Shown here: positions 1-5,958 of the stretch, one piece after another
Position numbering within the stretch: position 1 is the first letter of the stretch
How the letters are laid out: every line of letters starts with the position of its first letter
From: Nitrososphaerota archaeon
GTDB taxonomy: Archaea > Thermoproteota > Nitrososphaeria > Conexivisphaerales > Conexivisphaeraceae
Reading direction: 5' to 3'
Assembly: GCA_009903775.1 (NCBI GenBank)
Contig: WYEM01000018.1
Location: 1 to 44,041, forward strand
Length of the DNA: 44,041 nucleotides
Made by a program: the position numbers and the translations under genes
Notes under the pieces: generated by a model
What the model was told of the DNA's origin: nothing
The model's database searches: none
Seen by the model: only the letters and a program-made list of their open reading frames with translations

Positions 1-291
1 TACTATCATCCGGGCGGGAGCTCATCGGGCATCCAGGGGATCTACGTCTTCGCGACGACCGCCGCGCCGGGCGATCGCTGGTACGTCGCCACCGTCTCCG
101 CGTACACCAACGACACGGTCACCGTGTACAACGTGCCCCCCGGGGGCACCGTCGAGATAATCGGGAGGGACGCCATCGGCAGGCCCGTGTTCCTCGAGGG
201 GGTGAACTCGCTCAGCTACCCCTCGGCCGTCTCGATAAACATCGACAACTACTACGCGCCGATAACGGGGGAGCTCGTGGTCACCCCGTAG
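1..291 (+). CDS. C-terminal 96 residues of an unrecognised beta-rich protein (partial)
   Basis: The frame is open from base 1 to the TAG at 289-291, so only the C-terminal end is in the window. The residues are rich in Thr, Val, Tyr, Gly and Pro, in short alternating runs typical of extracellular beta-sandwich domains. No membrane segment, cysteine motif or catalytic signature is visible. A surface or secreted protein is possible but unproven. The stop codon lies inside the last 11 bases of the convergent thiolase gene. I do not recognise a family. Confidence 0.6.
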   Translation, partial: YYHPGGSSSGIQGIYVFATTAAPGDRWYVATVSAYTNDTVTVYNVPPGGTVEIIGRDAIGRPVFLEGVNSLSYPSAVSINIDNYYAPITGELVVTP

Positions 292-1246
292 CGCCGGGCG
301 CGACTCCCGTCCCCAGGGCCCTCGCCCTTATCGCGCAGAAAGAGCAGATCTCCCTCCCCTTCGAGGTCGGCCTCCCGCAGATCCTGCAGGTCCCGACATC
401 CTCCTCCCTCAGGTACCTCTCCGCCAGGGCCGGCTGCACGCCGTCCGCGAACTCCTGGACGAGCCTCAGCATGAACCCCGGCATCCCCTCCTCAATCTCC
501 AGGAGCTTCCTCCTGATGAACCCCTGGGAGGTCCTGTCCCTCAGCGGGCACTCGGCGCCCGCTACGGGGAGCCCCCTGATCCGCGCGTACTCCGCCAGGT
601 CCCTCTCGTAGATGAGGAAGAGCGGCTTCACGCTCCTCACCCCGTAGTGGCGGCCGGCCGGGATCACCGGCCTGAGCCTGGCGAGCCCCTCGAGGTCCCC
701 GGACTGGTAGCCCATCATGACGAACTGCGCCGCGTCGTCCAGGTTGTGCCCCGTCGCCAGGGCGTCCGCCCCCGCGTCCTCCGCGGCCTCCTCCAGCGCG
801 TAGCGCTTCACCACGCCGCACGTGGAGCACGCCGGCCTCCTCACGGCCCTGACCGCCTCCGGGACCGAGAAGCCGTACCTCGCCCTCAGGTCCACGATCC
901 TGCCCTCCACTCCCAGCATCTCGAAGTTCCTCCTGGCGGCCTCGGCGCTCGCGCGCGAGTACTCCCCGATCCCCAGGTCCAGGTGGATCCCCACGATCTC
1001 GAAGCCGTAATCGCCCCTCAGCCCCGCCAGCGCGTGGAGCAGCGACACGCTGTCCTTCCCCCCGGACACCGCCACCGCCACCCTCCTCACGCCGTCGAAC
1101 ATCCCGTACCTGTCGGCCACCCTCCTGATCCTCCTCTCCAGCCACTGGGGGTAGTGCTCCTCGCAGAAGGACGCGTTGGCGTATGGAACCCTCACGGCGG
1201 CAGGCCTGCCGCAGATCGCGCACCTCCCTGGGGATCCGGCTGGCAC
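281..1246 (-). CDS. TtuA/Ncs6-family tRNA 2-thiolation protein
   Basis: This 321-residue protein belongs to the TtuA/CTU1 group of ATP pyrophosphatases, which activate a tRNA uridine by adenylation and replace oxygen with sulfur. Numbered in the full ORF from 1648, the sequence shows an N-terminal zinc site (C143, C146, C162, H165), the PP-loop SGGKDS (195-200), catalytic or Fe-S cysteines in CSTCG (274-278) with a third at C367, the GHNLDD motif (300-305) and a C-terminal zinc ribbon (C421, C424, C435, C438). That is the complete family set. The GTG at 1244-1246 is proposed as its own start because a TATA-like box is centred 26 bases upstream, matching the leaderless spacing elsewhere in the window. 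Whether it modifies U54 (TtuA) or U34 (Ncs6) cannot be decided here. Confidence 0.85.
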   Translation of the reverse strand: MPAGSPGRCAICGRPAAVRVPYANASFCEEHYPQWLERRIRRVADRYGMFDGVRRVAVAVSGGKDSVSLLHALAGLRGDYGFEIVGIHLDLGIGEYSRASAEAARRNFEMLGVEGRIVDLRARYGFSVPEAVRAVRRPACSTCGVVKRYALEEAAEDAGADALATGHNLDDAAQFVMMGYQSGDLEGLARLRPVIPAGRHYGVRSVKPLFLIYERDLAEYARIRGLPVAGAECPLRDRTSQGFIRRKLLEIEEGMPGFMLRLVQEFADGVQPALAERYLREEDVGTCRICGRPTSKGREICSFCAIRARALGTGVAPGATG

Positions 1247-1648
1247 GGCGCATCGGGCCCCCCGGCGCCAATAAGTTTGGCGCCGGCCTCGATCCCCGCG
1301 CGCCGATTCGCCGCCCCTCCCCTCCAGGAACCTGGTGAGCTCCTCTATCGCCCTCCTGCCCGCCTCCACGGCGCCCCTGTGCCGGAGCAGGAAGTCCATC
1401 CCGCTGTCCGTTATCCGGTAGTACACGACCCTCCTCCCGTTCCTCGAGCCCTCCCTGGCGTCCAGCAGCCCCCTCCCCCTGAGGGACTTCAGGATCACGT
1501 AGATGTAGCCGGGCGGGAGCGCCTCCCCCAGCACCCCGGATATCCTCCTCCTGAGGCCGTAGCCGCACTCCTCCCCCTCGGCCAGGTACCTCAGCACGAG
1601 CAGCGAGACTATTCCGCGCAGCAGGCGGTACCTCCTGCCCCCCCTCAA
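281..1648 (-). CDS. PadR-type winged-helix regulator whose frame runs on into a TtuA-like thiolase
   Basis: Residues 1 to about 110 of this 455-codon ORF form a PadR-family DNA-binding domain. There is an N-terminal helix-turn-helix (GIVSLLVLRYLAEGEECGYG), a wing (RRVVYYRITDSGMDFL) and a C-terminal dimerisation helix. Residues 111-134 are a basic, low-complexity stretch, and from residue 135 the frame is the thiolase described in the next entry. No stop codon occurs in any frame across the junction. The ORF is therefore either a real fusion or two genes whose upstream member lost its stop. A TATA-like box inside a perfect dyad sits exactly in the 'linker' DNA, which favours two transcription units. 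The start is an ATG at 1648. PadR proteins usually repress neighbouring genes and often their own; autoregulation or control of the thiolase is inference. Confidence 0.7.
   Translation of the reverse strand: MRGGRRYRLLRGIVSLLVLRYLAEGEECGYGLRRRISGVLGEALPPGYIYVILKSLRGRGLLDAREGSRNGRRVVYYRITDSGMDFLLRHRGAVEAGRRAIEELTRFLEGRGGESARGDRGRRQTYWRRGARCAVPAGSPGRCAICGRPAAVRVPYANASFCEEHYPQWLERRIRRVADRYGMFDGVRRVAVAVSGGKDSVSLLHALAGLRGDYGFEIVGIHLDLGIGEYSRASAEAARRNFEMLGVEGRIVDLRARYGFSVPEAVRAVRRPACSTCGVVKRYALEEAAEDAGADALATGHNLDDAAQFVMMGYQSGDLEGLARLRPVIPAGRHYGVRSVKPLFLIYERDLAEYARIRGLPVAGAECPLRDRTSQGFIRRKLLEIEEGMPGFMLRLVQEFADGVQPALAERYLREEDVGTCRICGRPTSKGREICSFCAIRARALGTGVAPGATG
1262..1286 (-). promoter_or_regulatory. 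TATA-like box inside a perfect 10-bp dyad, upstream of the thiolase
   Basis: Two perfect 10-base inverted arms (1262-1271 and 1277-1286) flank a 5-base spacer. On the minus strand the AT-rich core CTTATT (1270-1275) lies 26 bases before the GTG at 1246. A dyad covering a TATA box is a classical archaeal repressor site. The gene just upstream encodes a PadR regulator, so it is the obvious candidate ligand (inference). The site lies within the open frame linking the two domains. Confidence 0.55.
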
Positions 1649-1740
1649 CGCGGCGCGTCGGGCGCTCCTTCCTAATTTGGGTTGTCGGGCCCCCGGGATC
1701 CCCCGGAAAGGAAAAATCCGGCGCCGCCGGCCCGTCGGCG

Positions 1741-2751
1741 TTGAGGATCAGGGCCCTGGCGATCCTCGGGGATCCCCCGTCCTGGGAGGCGGCCCGGCTC
1801 AGGGACGCGATGGAGGACTGGGCCGCCGAGCTCTCCGGGAGGGCCAGGGAGGCGTCCTCCGCGGGGGTCGAGGTCTGGACCAGGCGCATATCGCTCCCCG
1901 GCCTCCCCGGCGACGACCCCTCGCTGGTGGCGAGGGTATCCTCGGCCTCCCCCGATGGCGTGCTGGTCTCGATAGGCCACACGCGCAGGCCCGAGGTCCT
2001 CGAGGAGGCGGCGCTGCAGGGGCTGCACGCGTACATGCCCATCCAGGGGCCGGGCGACGCGGCCGCGGCCGCGTCCGCCATCGTCAGGATCGCCGGCAGG
2101 GACCCCGAGCTGGCCACGCGCGTCGCGGTCAGCGCGGGCGGCCACATAATAGCCACGCCCTACTTCCCCGTCTCGTCGGCCCCGCCGGGGAGGAGGATCC
2201 TCGCCGCCTCCATCCTCTACGCGTCCGACGTCGATGCCTCGTCCGTGGCCGGCTCCGTGGCGAGCATCTTCAGGCGCGCGGAGGGCGCGGTCCCCGGGGC
2301 GGCGTTCGACTACTCCCTGAGCCCGTGGATGGAGGACAGCGTCGCCGCGCTCGTGGAGCGCGCCTACGGCGCGCGCGTGGGGTCGCCGGGCTCCATGCAC
2401 GCGGTCCACGAGCTCAACCGCGCCATCAGGAGGGGCGCGGGCCCCGGGGCGCTGGGGTTCAACGAGGTCATGCTCCCCGTGGAGGAGGACTCCGCGCTCA
2501 AGGCCATGGCGCGCGAGGGCTCGATACGCGCCTCGGACCTGCTCCGCCTATCCTCGGTGTGCGTGGCCGGCGTCGACATGGCGGTGGTCTCCGCGGGCCC
2601 CGAGGAGGTCCGCCGCTTCCTCCTGGACGCTCGCGCCCTCTCGGCCTCCGCGGGGAAGCCGATAGGGGTCAGACTCATACCGGTCGGCGACCCGCCGGGA
2701 ACCCGGGTGGACCTGGGGAGGTTCGGGCGGGCGACCGCGATAGCACTATAG
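1741..2751 (+). CDS. DUF711 / UPF0210 family protein
   Basis: This 336-residue protein matches the DUF711 family (COG2848). Supporting segments are DYSLSPWMEDSVAALVERA about two thirds along, a GFNEVMLPVEEDSALKAMA stretch, LLRLSSVCVAGVDM near the end, and a C-terminal GKPIGVRLIPVGDPPGTRVD. The biochemical role of the family is not established, so no function is assigned. The start is taken as TTG at 1741, with an AT-rich GAAAAATCC about 29 bases upstream. It stands alone, divergent from the PadR/TtuA unit and followed by a strong palindrome at 2775-2810 that may help end its transcript. Confidence 0.75.
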   Translation: MRIRALAILGDPPSWEAARLRDAMEDWAAELSGRAREASSAGVEVWTRRISLPGLPGDDPSLVARVSSASPDGVLVSIGHTRRPEVLEEAALQGLHAYMPIQGPGDAAAAASAIVRIAGRDPELATRVAVSAGGHIIATPYFPVSSAPPGRRILAASILYASDVDASSVAGSVASIFRRAEGAVPGAAFDYSLSPWMEDSVAALVERAYGARVGSPGSMHAVHELNRAIRRGAGPGALGFNEVMLPVEEDSALKAMAREGSIRASDLLRLSSVCVAGVDMAVVSAGPEEVRRFLLDARALSASAGKPIGVRLIPVGDPPGTRVDLGRFGRATAIAL

Positions 2752-4087
2752 CGCGCGAAACCGATATTACGGTGGGCCGCCGCGCCCCCGCATGCGGGGG
2801 CGCGGCGGCCGGGGCGCGGCTGCCGCGCTCTACGCGGCCGCGCTCGCGCTGGGGGGCGCGGCTGCCGCGCTCTACGCGGCCGCGCTCGCGCTGGGGCTGG
2901 CCGAGGAGCTCTCCCCCGGGCTGCGCTCCGCCATCCCGGCGCTGGCCGCCTACCGGCCGGCGCTCTACGCCCTCGGGCTGGTGGGCAGCGTCGAGGTGGT
3001 GTGGGCGGCCGTCCTCGCCTACTCGGCGTACGTGTACCTCAGGCGCCGGGGGCTGCCGGTCGCGCTGCTGGCTTCCCTGCTGCTGGCCGAGGTCGTCGAC
3101 GGCGTCCTCAAGGTCTCCTTCTCGATATGCCGCCCCCTGGAGGCCTCCTGCCCCCTCCACGAGCCGCTCCTCGTGGACAGCTACTCCTACCCCTCGGGCC
3201 ACGCTTCCAGGACCTTCTCGCTGCCCCTCAACCTCAGGGGGATCTACAGGTGGCTCCTCCTCGCGCTGGCCGCGGCCATAGCCGTGAGCCGCGTGCTGAT
3301 CGAGGCGCACTACCCCCTCGACGTCATCGGAGGGGCCGCCCTCGGGCTGGCGTCGTCGCTCGTCGCCGGCCCCCTGGTCGAGCGCCTCGGGCTGAAGGAG
3401 CTCGAACCCGGACTCCGCCAGCGAGTCGAGCAGCGCCCTGGCTATCCTGAGCTTGAGCCTCTTCCTAGCGAGCCAGCGCTCCCCGCCCTTCCCCTTCATC
3501 GAGTAGCGCCCGACCTCGCCCTCGAGGTCCATCCCCACGAGGACCGCGCGCTCCGCCCCCATGGCGGCCGCCAGGTAGGCCGCCCTGTCGCCGTCCGTGA
3601 AACCGCCGTGGACCGCCGAGTTGGGCAGCGGGATCACCTGGCCCGTCGGGAGGAGCCTGCGCAGCGCCCTCGCGGCCCACAGCGCCCTCGCCACGTTGTC
3701 CCCGTGGGCGAGCACGACGACGGCCGAGCCCCTCCTCGCCGCCCTGAGCACCGTCCCCGGGTCGCCGTCCAGGTCCGTCACTAGGACGTCGGGCACCACC
3801 CCCCTCTCCAGGAGGGCCGCGGCGGCGTCGTCCGCCGCGATCAGGGAGTGCGGGAACGGCGGCCACCCCCGGGCGATGCGGTCGGCCCACAGGTCGAGCG
3901 ACGGGCCCGCCCCCACGATGACCGCCGTCCTGCAGCACACGCGGGCCCTCAGCTCGTCCTCCCTCATGGTCCTCGGGAGGGCGGCAATCCCCAGGGCCAG
4001 GGCCGCGGCCAGGTCGGCCAGGGGGTTCAGCCGCAGGATCCTGGCTATGGCCGCGTACGCCGGCAGCCACCTGGAGACGGGGACCAC
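2675..4087 (-). CDS. mptE: 6-hydroxymethylpterin diphosphokinase, MptE type
   Basis: The first roughly 230 residues match the archaeal DUF115/COG1634 enzyme that transfers pyrophosphate from ATP to 6-hydroxymethyl-7,8-dihydropterin. Visible motifs are GAGPSLD (59-65), TDLDGDPG (104-111), HGDN (128-131), GFTDGDRA (162-169) and GMDLEG (185-190), in the family order. The gene diverges from folP, which acts next in the pathway. GTG at 4087 is preceded by a TATA-like GATTT about 25 bases upstream. Past residue 231 the ORF continues for about 240 codons that are antisense to the PAP2 gene, rich in Arg, Gly and Glu and without family character. The true end is probably near 3394. Confidence 0.8.
   Translation of the reverse strand: MVPVSRWLPAYAAIARILRLNPLADLAAALALGIAALPRTMREDELRARVCCRTAVIVGAGPSLDLWADRIARGWPPFPHSLIAADDAAAALLERGVVPDVLVTDLDGDPGTVLRAARRGSAVVVLAHGDNVARALWAARALRRLLPTGQVIPLPNSAVHGGFTDGDRAAYLAAAMGAERAVLVGMDLEGEVGRYSMKGKGGERWLARKRLKLRIARALLDSLAESGFELLQPEALDQGAGDERRRQPEGGPSDDVEGVVRLDQHAAHGYGRGQREEEPPVDPPEVEGQREGPGSVARGVGVAVHEERLVEGAGGLQGAAYREGDLEDAVDDLGQQQGSQQRDRQPPAPEVHVRRVGEDGRPHHLDAAHQPEGVERRPVGGQRRDGGAQPGGELLGQPQRERGRVERGSRAPQRERGRVERGSRAPAAAPPHAGARRPTVISVSRAIVLSRSPARTSPGPPGFPAGRRPV
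2775..2810. repeat. Perfect 36-bp palindrome centred on the PAP2 start codon
   Basis: Every base from 2775 to 2792 pairs with its partner in 2793 to 2810, giving an uninterrupted 18-bp stem with no loop; the centre is the GCATGC that contains the ATG at 2792. It begins 24 bases after the DUF711 stop. It could be a terminator for DUF711, an operator, or a structure affecting translation start of the PAP2 gene. Confidence 0.9.
2792..3784 (+). CDS. PAP2-family membrane phosphatase with an implausible C-terminal tail
   Basis: Residues 1 to about 205 are a PAP2 (type 2 phosphatidic acid phosphatase) protein, an integral membrane hydrolase of lipid or polyprenyl phosphates. The three signature motifs are present: KVSFSICRP, PSGHASR and SRVLIEAHYPLDVIGG, set among hydrophobic helices. 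The ATG at 2792 has a TATA-like GATATTA about 27 bases upstream and lies at the centre of a perfect palindrome. After about base 3405 the ORF has no stop and continues to 3784 as a charged, Pro/Arg-rich tail that is simply the antisense of mptE. The functional protein probably ends near 3400, so either the stop was lost or a base is missing; a TGA occurs in the +1 frame at about 3391. Confidence 0.75.
   Translation: MRGRGGRGAAAALYAAALALGGAAAALYAAALALGLAEELSPGLRSAIPALAAYRPALYALGLVGSVEVVWAAVLAYSAYVYLRRRGLPVALLASLLLAEVVDGVLKVSFSICRPLEASCPLHEPLLVDSYSYPSGHASRTFSLPLNLRGIYRWLLLALAAAIAVSRVLIEAHYPLDVIGGAALGLASSLVAGPLVERLGLKELEPGLRQRVEQRPGYPELEPLPSEPALPALPLHRVAPDLALEVHPHEDRALRPHGGRQVGRPVAVRETAVDRRVGQRDHLARREEPAQRPRGPQRPRHVVPVGEHDDGRAPPRRPEHRPRVAVQVRH
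2811..2894. repeat. Perfect tandem duplication of a 42-bp unit
   Basis: Bases 2811-2852 and 2853-2894 are identical. Because 42 is a multiple of three, the PAP2 frame is kept and 14 hydrophobic residues (GAAAALYAAALALG) occur twice, lengthening the N-terminal membrane helix. Exact identity suggests a recent slippage or unequal exchange event, or an assembly artefact in a GC-rich tract. Confidence 0.9.
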
Positions 4088-4104
4088 GCGGGGGATCGGC
4101 GGCC

Positions 4105-4140
4105 CCCCGCGAAATCGGTTGCGATCGATTTAACTAGGCG
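4105..4140. promoter_or_regulatory. Bidirectional promoter region between mptE and folP
   Basis: The 68-base gap holds two AT-rich cores in an otherwise GC-rich stretch. GATTTAAC on the plus strand (about 4127-4134) is centred about 25 bases before the folP GTG. GATTTCGC on the minus strand (about 4107-4114) is about 25 bases before the mptE GTG. Both spacings fit leaderless archaeal transcripts. Confidence 0.55.
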
Positions 4141-4155
4141 CCGCCTGGGGCCCGC

Positions 4156-5247
4156 GTGCTCCGCGCGCGCCTCGGCCGGGTCGAGGTGGGCCTCGGCCTG
4201 CCCGTGAGGATAATCGGCGCGATCAACGTGAGCCCGGAGTCCTTCTACGGGGGGTCCGTGGCGGCCTCGCCCGAGGACGCCGTGAGGATGGCGTCGAGGA
4301 TGCTCGAGGAGGGGGCCGACGTCATCGACGTGGGCGGGATGTCGACCGCCCCCTACGTGGACTCCAGGCTCGTGCCGCCCGAGGTGGAGGCCTCCAGGGT
4401 CGTGCCCGCTGTGCGGGCGATAAGCCGCGAGCTGGGGGCCGTGGTCTCAGTGGACACTATCAGGGCGCGGGTGGCCGAGGTGGCGATCGGCGCCGGCGCC
4501 GAGGTGGTGAACGACGTCTCCGGCTGCAAGGCCGACCCCGAGATGGCGCGCGTCGTGGGATCCAGCGGCGCCTCGGCGATACTGGGGGAGCGCGAGGAGG
4601 AGACGCCGGCGGCCGGATCCCCGATCGAGTCAATTCGGCGCGGGCTGTCGGACGCCCTCCGCATATGCGAGTCGGCGGGCGTGGACCCCTCGCGCGTGGC
4701 CGTGGACCCCGGGATCGGCTTCTTCCGCCGGACCGGGATGGAGTGGCACGAGTGGGACGCCGCGGTCCTGAGGGGGCTCGGCCGGCTCCTCGCCCTCCTG
4801 CGGCCAATCGTGATAGGCGTCTCCAGGAAGTCGTTCATAGGGAAAATCCTGGGGCTCCCGGATCCGCGCGACCGCCTGATAGGCACGGTCGCCGCGGAGG
4901 CGATAGCGGTGTTCGCCGGGGCCCACGCCGTAAGGGCGCACGACGTGCGCGAGGCCGTGCAGGCGGCCAGGATCGGCGAGGCCCTGAGGGCTCCGCCCCG
5001 GTCCTCCGGGGCGGTCCTGGACCTCACCCGCCTGCTGGGGCCGGAGGACGGCGTGGCGCCCGGCGAGGCGGCCTTCGCCGTCCCAGCCCGCGCCGAGGAG
5101 CTGGCCGGGCCCCTGGGCGGGATCGGCGGCCGCGCGATCGAGGTGGCGCCCGGCGCGACCCTCGCGATCGTGCCGATCGCCTCCTGCGGGAGGCTCCGCG
5201 GGTCCGGAAATCCCGCCCTGGAATCGATGGCCGAGCTCTGCGCCTAG
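4156..5247 (+). CDS. folP: Dihydropteroate synthase-like protein with a C-terminal extension
   Basis: Residues 1 to about 275 form the dihydropteroate synthase TIM barrel, which joins the pterin diphosphate to an aminobenzoate-type acceptor. Motifs in order: INVSPESF (23-30, pterin/pyrophosphate loop), DVGGMSTAP (58-66), SVDT (98-101), NDVSGC (119-124), VDPGIGFFR (183-191), GVSRKSFIGKILG (221-233) and VRAHDV (259-264). In archaea this step serves folate or methanopterin-like cofactors. Residues 281-363 are an extra segment, hydrophobic and Gly/Ala-rich, that bacterial enzymes lack; I do not recognise it. The start is GTG at 4156, 25 bases after a TATA-like core. The gene is divergent from mptE, the preceding pathway step, so co-regulation is likely. 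Confidence 0.8.
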   Translation: MLRARLGRVEVGLGLPVRIIGAINVSPESFYGGSVAASPEDAVRMASRMLEEGADVIDVGGMSTAPYVDSRLVPPEVEASRVVPAVRAISRELGAVVSVDTIRARVAEVAIGAGAEVVNDVSGCKADPEMARVVGSSGASAILGEREEETPAAGSPIESIRRGLSDALRICESAGVDPSRVAVDPGIGFFRRTGMEWHEWDAAVLRGLGRLLALLRPIVIGVSRKSFIGKILGLPDPRDRLIGTVAAEAIAVFAGAHAVRAHDVREAVQAARIGEALRAPPRSSGAVLDLTRLLGPEDGVAPGEAAFAVPARAEELAGPLGGIGGRAIEVAPGATLAIVPIASCGRLRGSGNPALESMAELCA

Positions 5248-5291
5248 CGCGGCCGCCAGCCTTTAAATCGCGGCCGCCGATGCTCGCGGCC

Positions 5292-5666
5292 GTGAGCGAC
5301 CGCCCGGCGTACTCGATAGTCCTCTCCACCTTCCCCGACGCCGAGGCCGCCGGGAGGGTTGCCAGGGCCCTCGTCGAGGAGGGGCTCGCGGCCTGCGTCA
5401 GCGTGGTCCCGGGGGTCAGGTCCTTCTACCGCTGGAGGGGATCGATCGAGGAGTCGGAGGAGGTCCTGATCATCGCGAAGACCACGTCGGCGGCGCTCGG
5501 CGAGCTGATCAGGAGGGTCCGCGAGCTCCACCCATACGAGCTGCCGGAGATAATATCCGTGGACGCGTCGGGGGGCCTGCCGGAGTACCTGTCGTGGATA
5601 TCCGAGTCGGTGCGCCCCGACCTGCGCGGCGGCCGCGCGCCCGATCGCGCCCGAGAAGCCTTCTGA
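5292..5666 (+). CDS. cutA: CutA1-family protein
   Basis: This 124-residue protein matches the CutA1 family, small trimeric ferredoxin-like proteins linked in bacteria to divalent metal tolerance. Family segments are IVLSTFPDAEAAGRVARALV at the N-terminus, GLAACVSVVPGVRSFYRWRG in the middle, the EEVLIIAKTT strand, and HPYELPEIISVDASGGLPEY near the end. A TATA box (TTTAAAT at 5262-5268) is centred 27 bases before the GTG at 5292, so that start is chosen over the ATG at 5280, which would lie only 15 bases away. The gene follows folP by 44 bases but has its own promoter. Its physiological role in archaea is not established. Confidence 0.85.
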   Translation: MSDRPAYSIVLSTFPDAEAAGRVARALVEEGLAACVSVVPGVRSFYRWRGSIEESEEVLIIAKTTSAALGELIRRVRELHPYELPEIISVDASGGLPEYLSWISESVRPDLRGGRAPDRAREAF

Positions 5667-5800
5667 TTCCTCCCCGCCCTGAAGGGCGAGGATCCGAGGT
5701 CTCAGGGGTCGCGCCCCTTCACGGTTGCTGCTCACCGTGATCCACGAGGAGAGGCCTCCTCACCCTTGAACCATAGCGTCAGCCGCTTCCTTCGAGGCGT
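5667..5800 (-). mobile_element. Relic of the right end of a TnpB element (minus orientation)
   Basis: A GC-rich hairpin (stem CGCCCT/AGGGCG, 5675-5688) resembles, in reverse complement, the hairpin that ends the TnpB element at 39.2 kb: both read CTCGCCC or CCCGCCC, a short turn, then GGCGGGGAGG. Upstream on the minus strand (about 5800-5749) a short frame ending in TGA looks like the C-terminal tail of a tnpB. No transposase core remains. Identification rests on eye comparison with the other copies in this window. Confidence 0.45.
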
Positions 5801-5958
5801 CCAGTGGGCCTTTTAAATCACCGCGGAGTCCGCGTCCCCCTGCCGGGATGTCGGGCTGACCTCCCGAGCCTCGCTCCGCGAGGGGCGACCGGATGCATGA
5901 AAAGTCCCTCGGGGGGCAAGCTTAATATCATAATCTCCCGGATCGCAAAGGCGACGAG

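Noticed and set aside
492-2156. Long minus-strand ORF (554 codons) across the thiolase and DUF711 genes
   Set aside because: Gly/Arg/Glu-rich translation with no domain; it is the GC-driven shadow of genes in other frames.
5820-5958. Possible riboswitch or leader RNA upstream of ppdK
   Set aside because: A small hairpin (CCTCGCTCCGCGAGG) exists, but no known aptamer layout is recognisable and the TATA box lies downstream of it.
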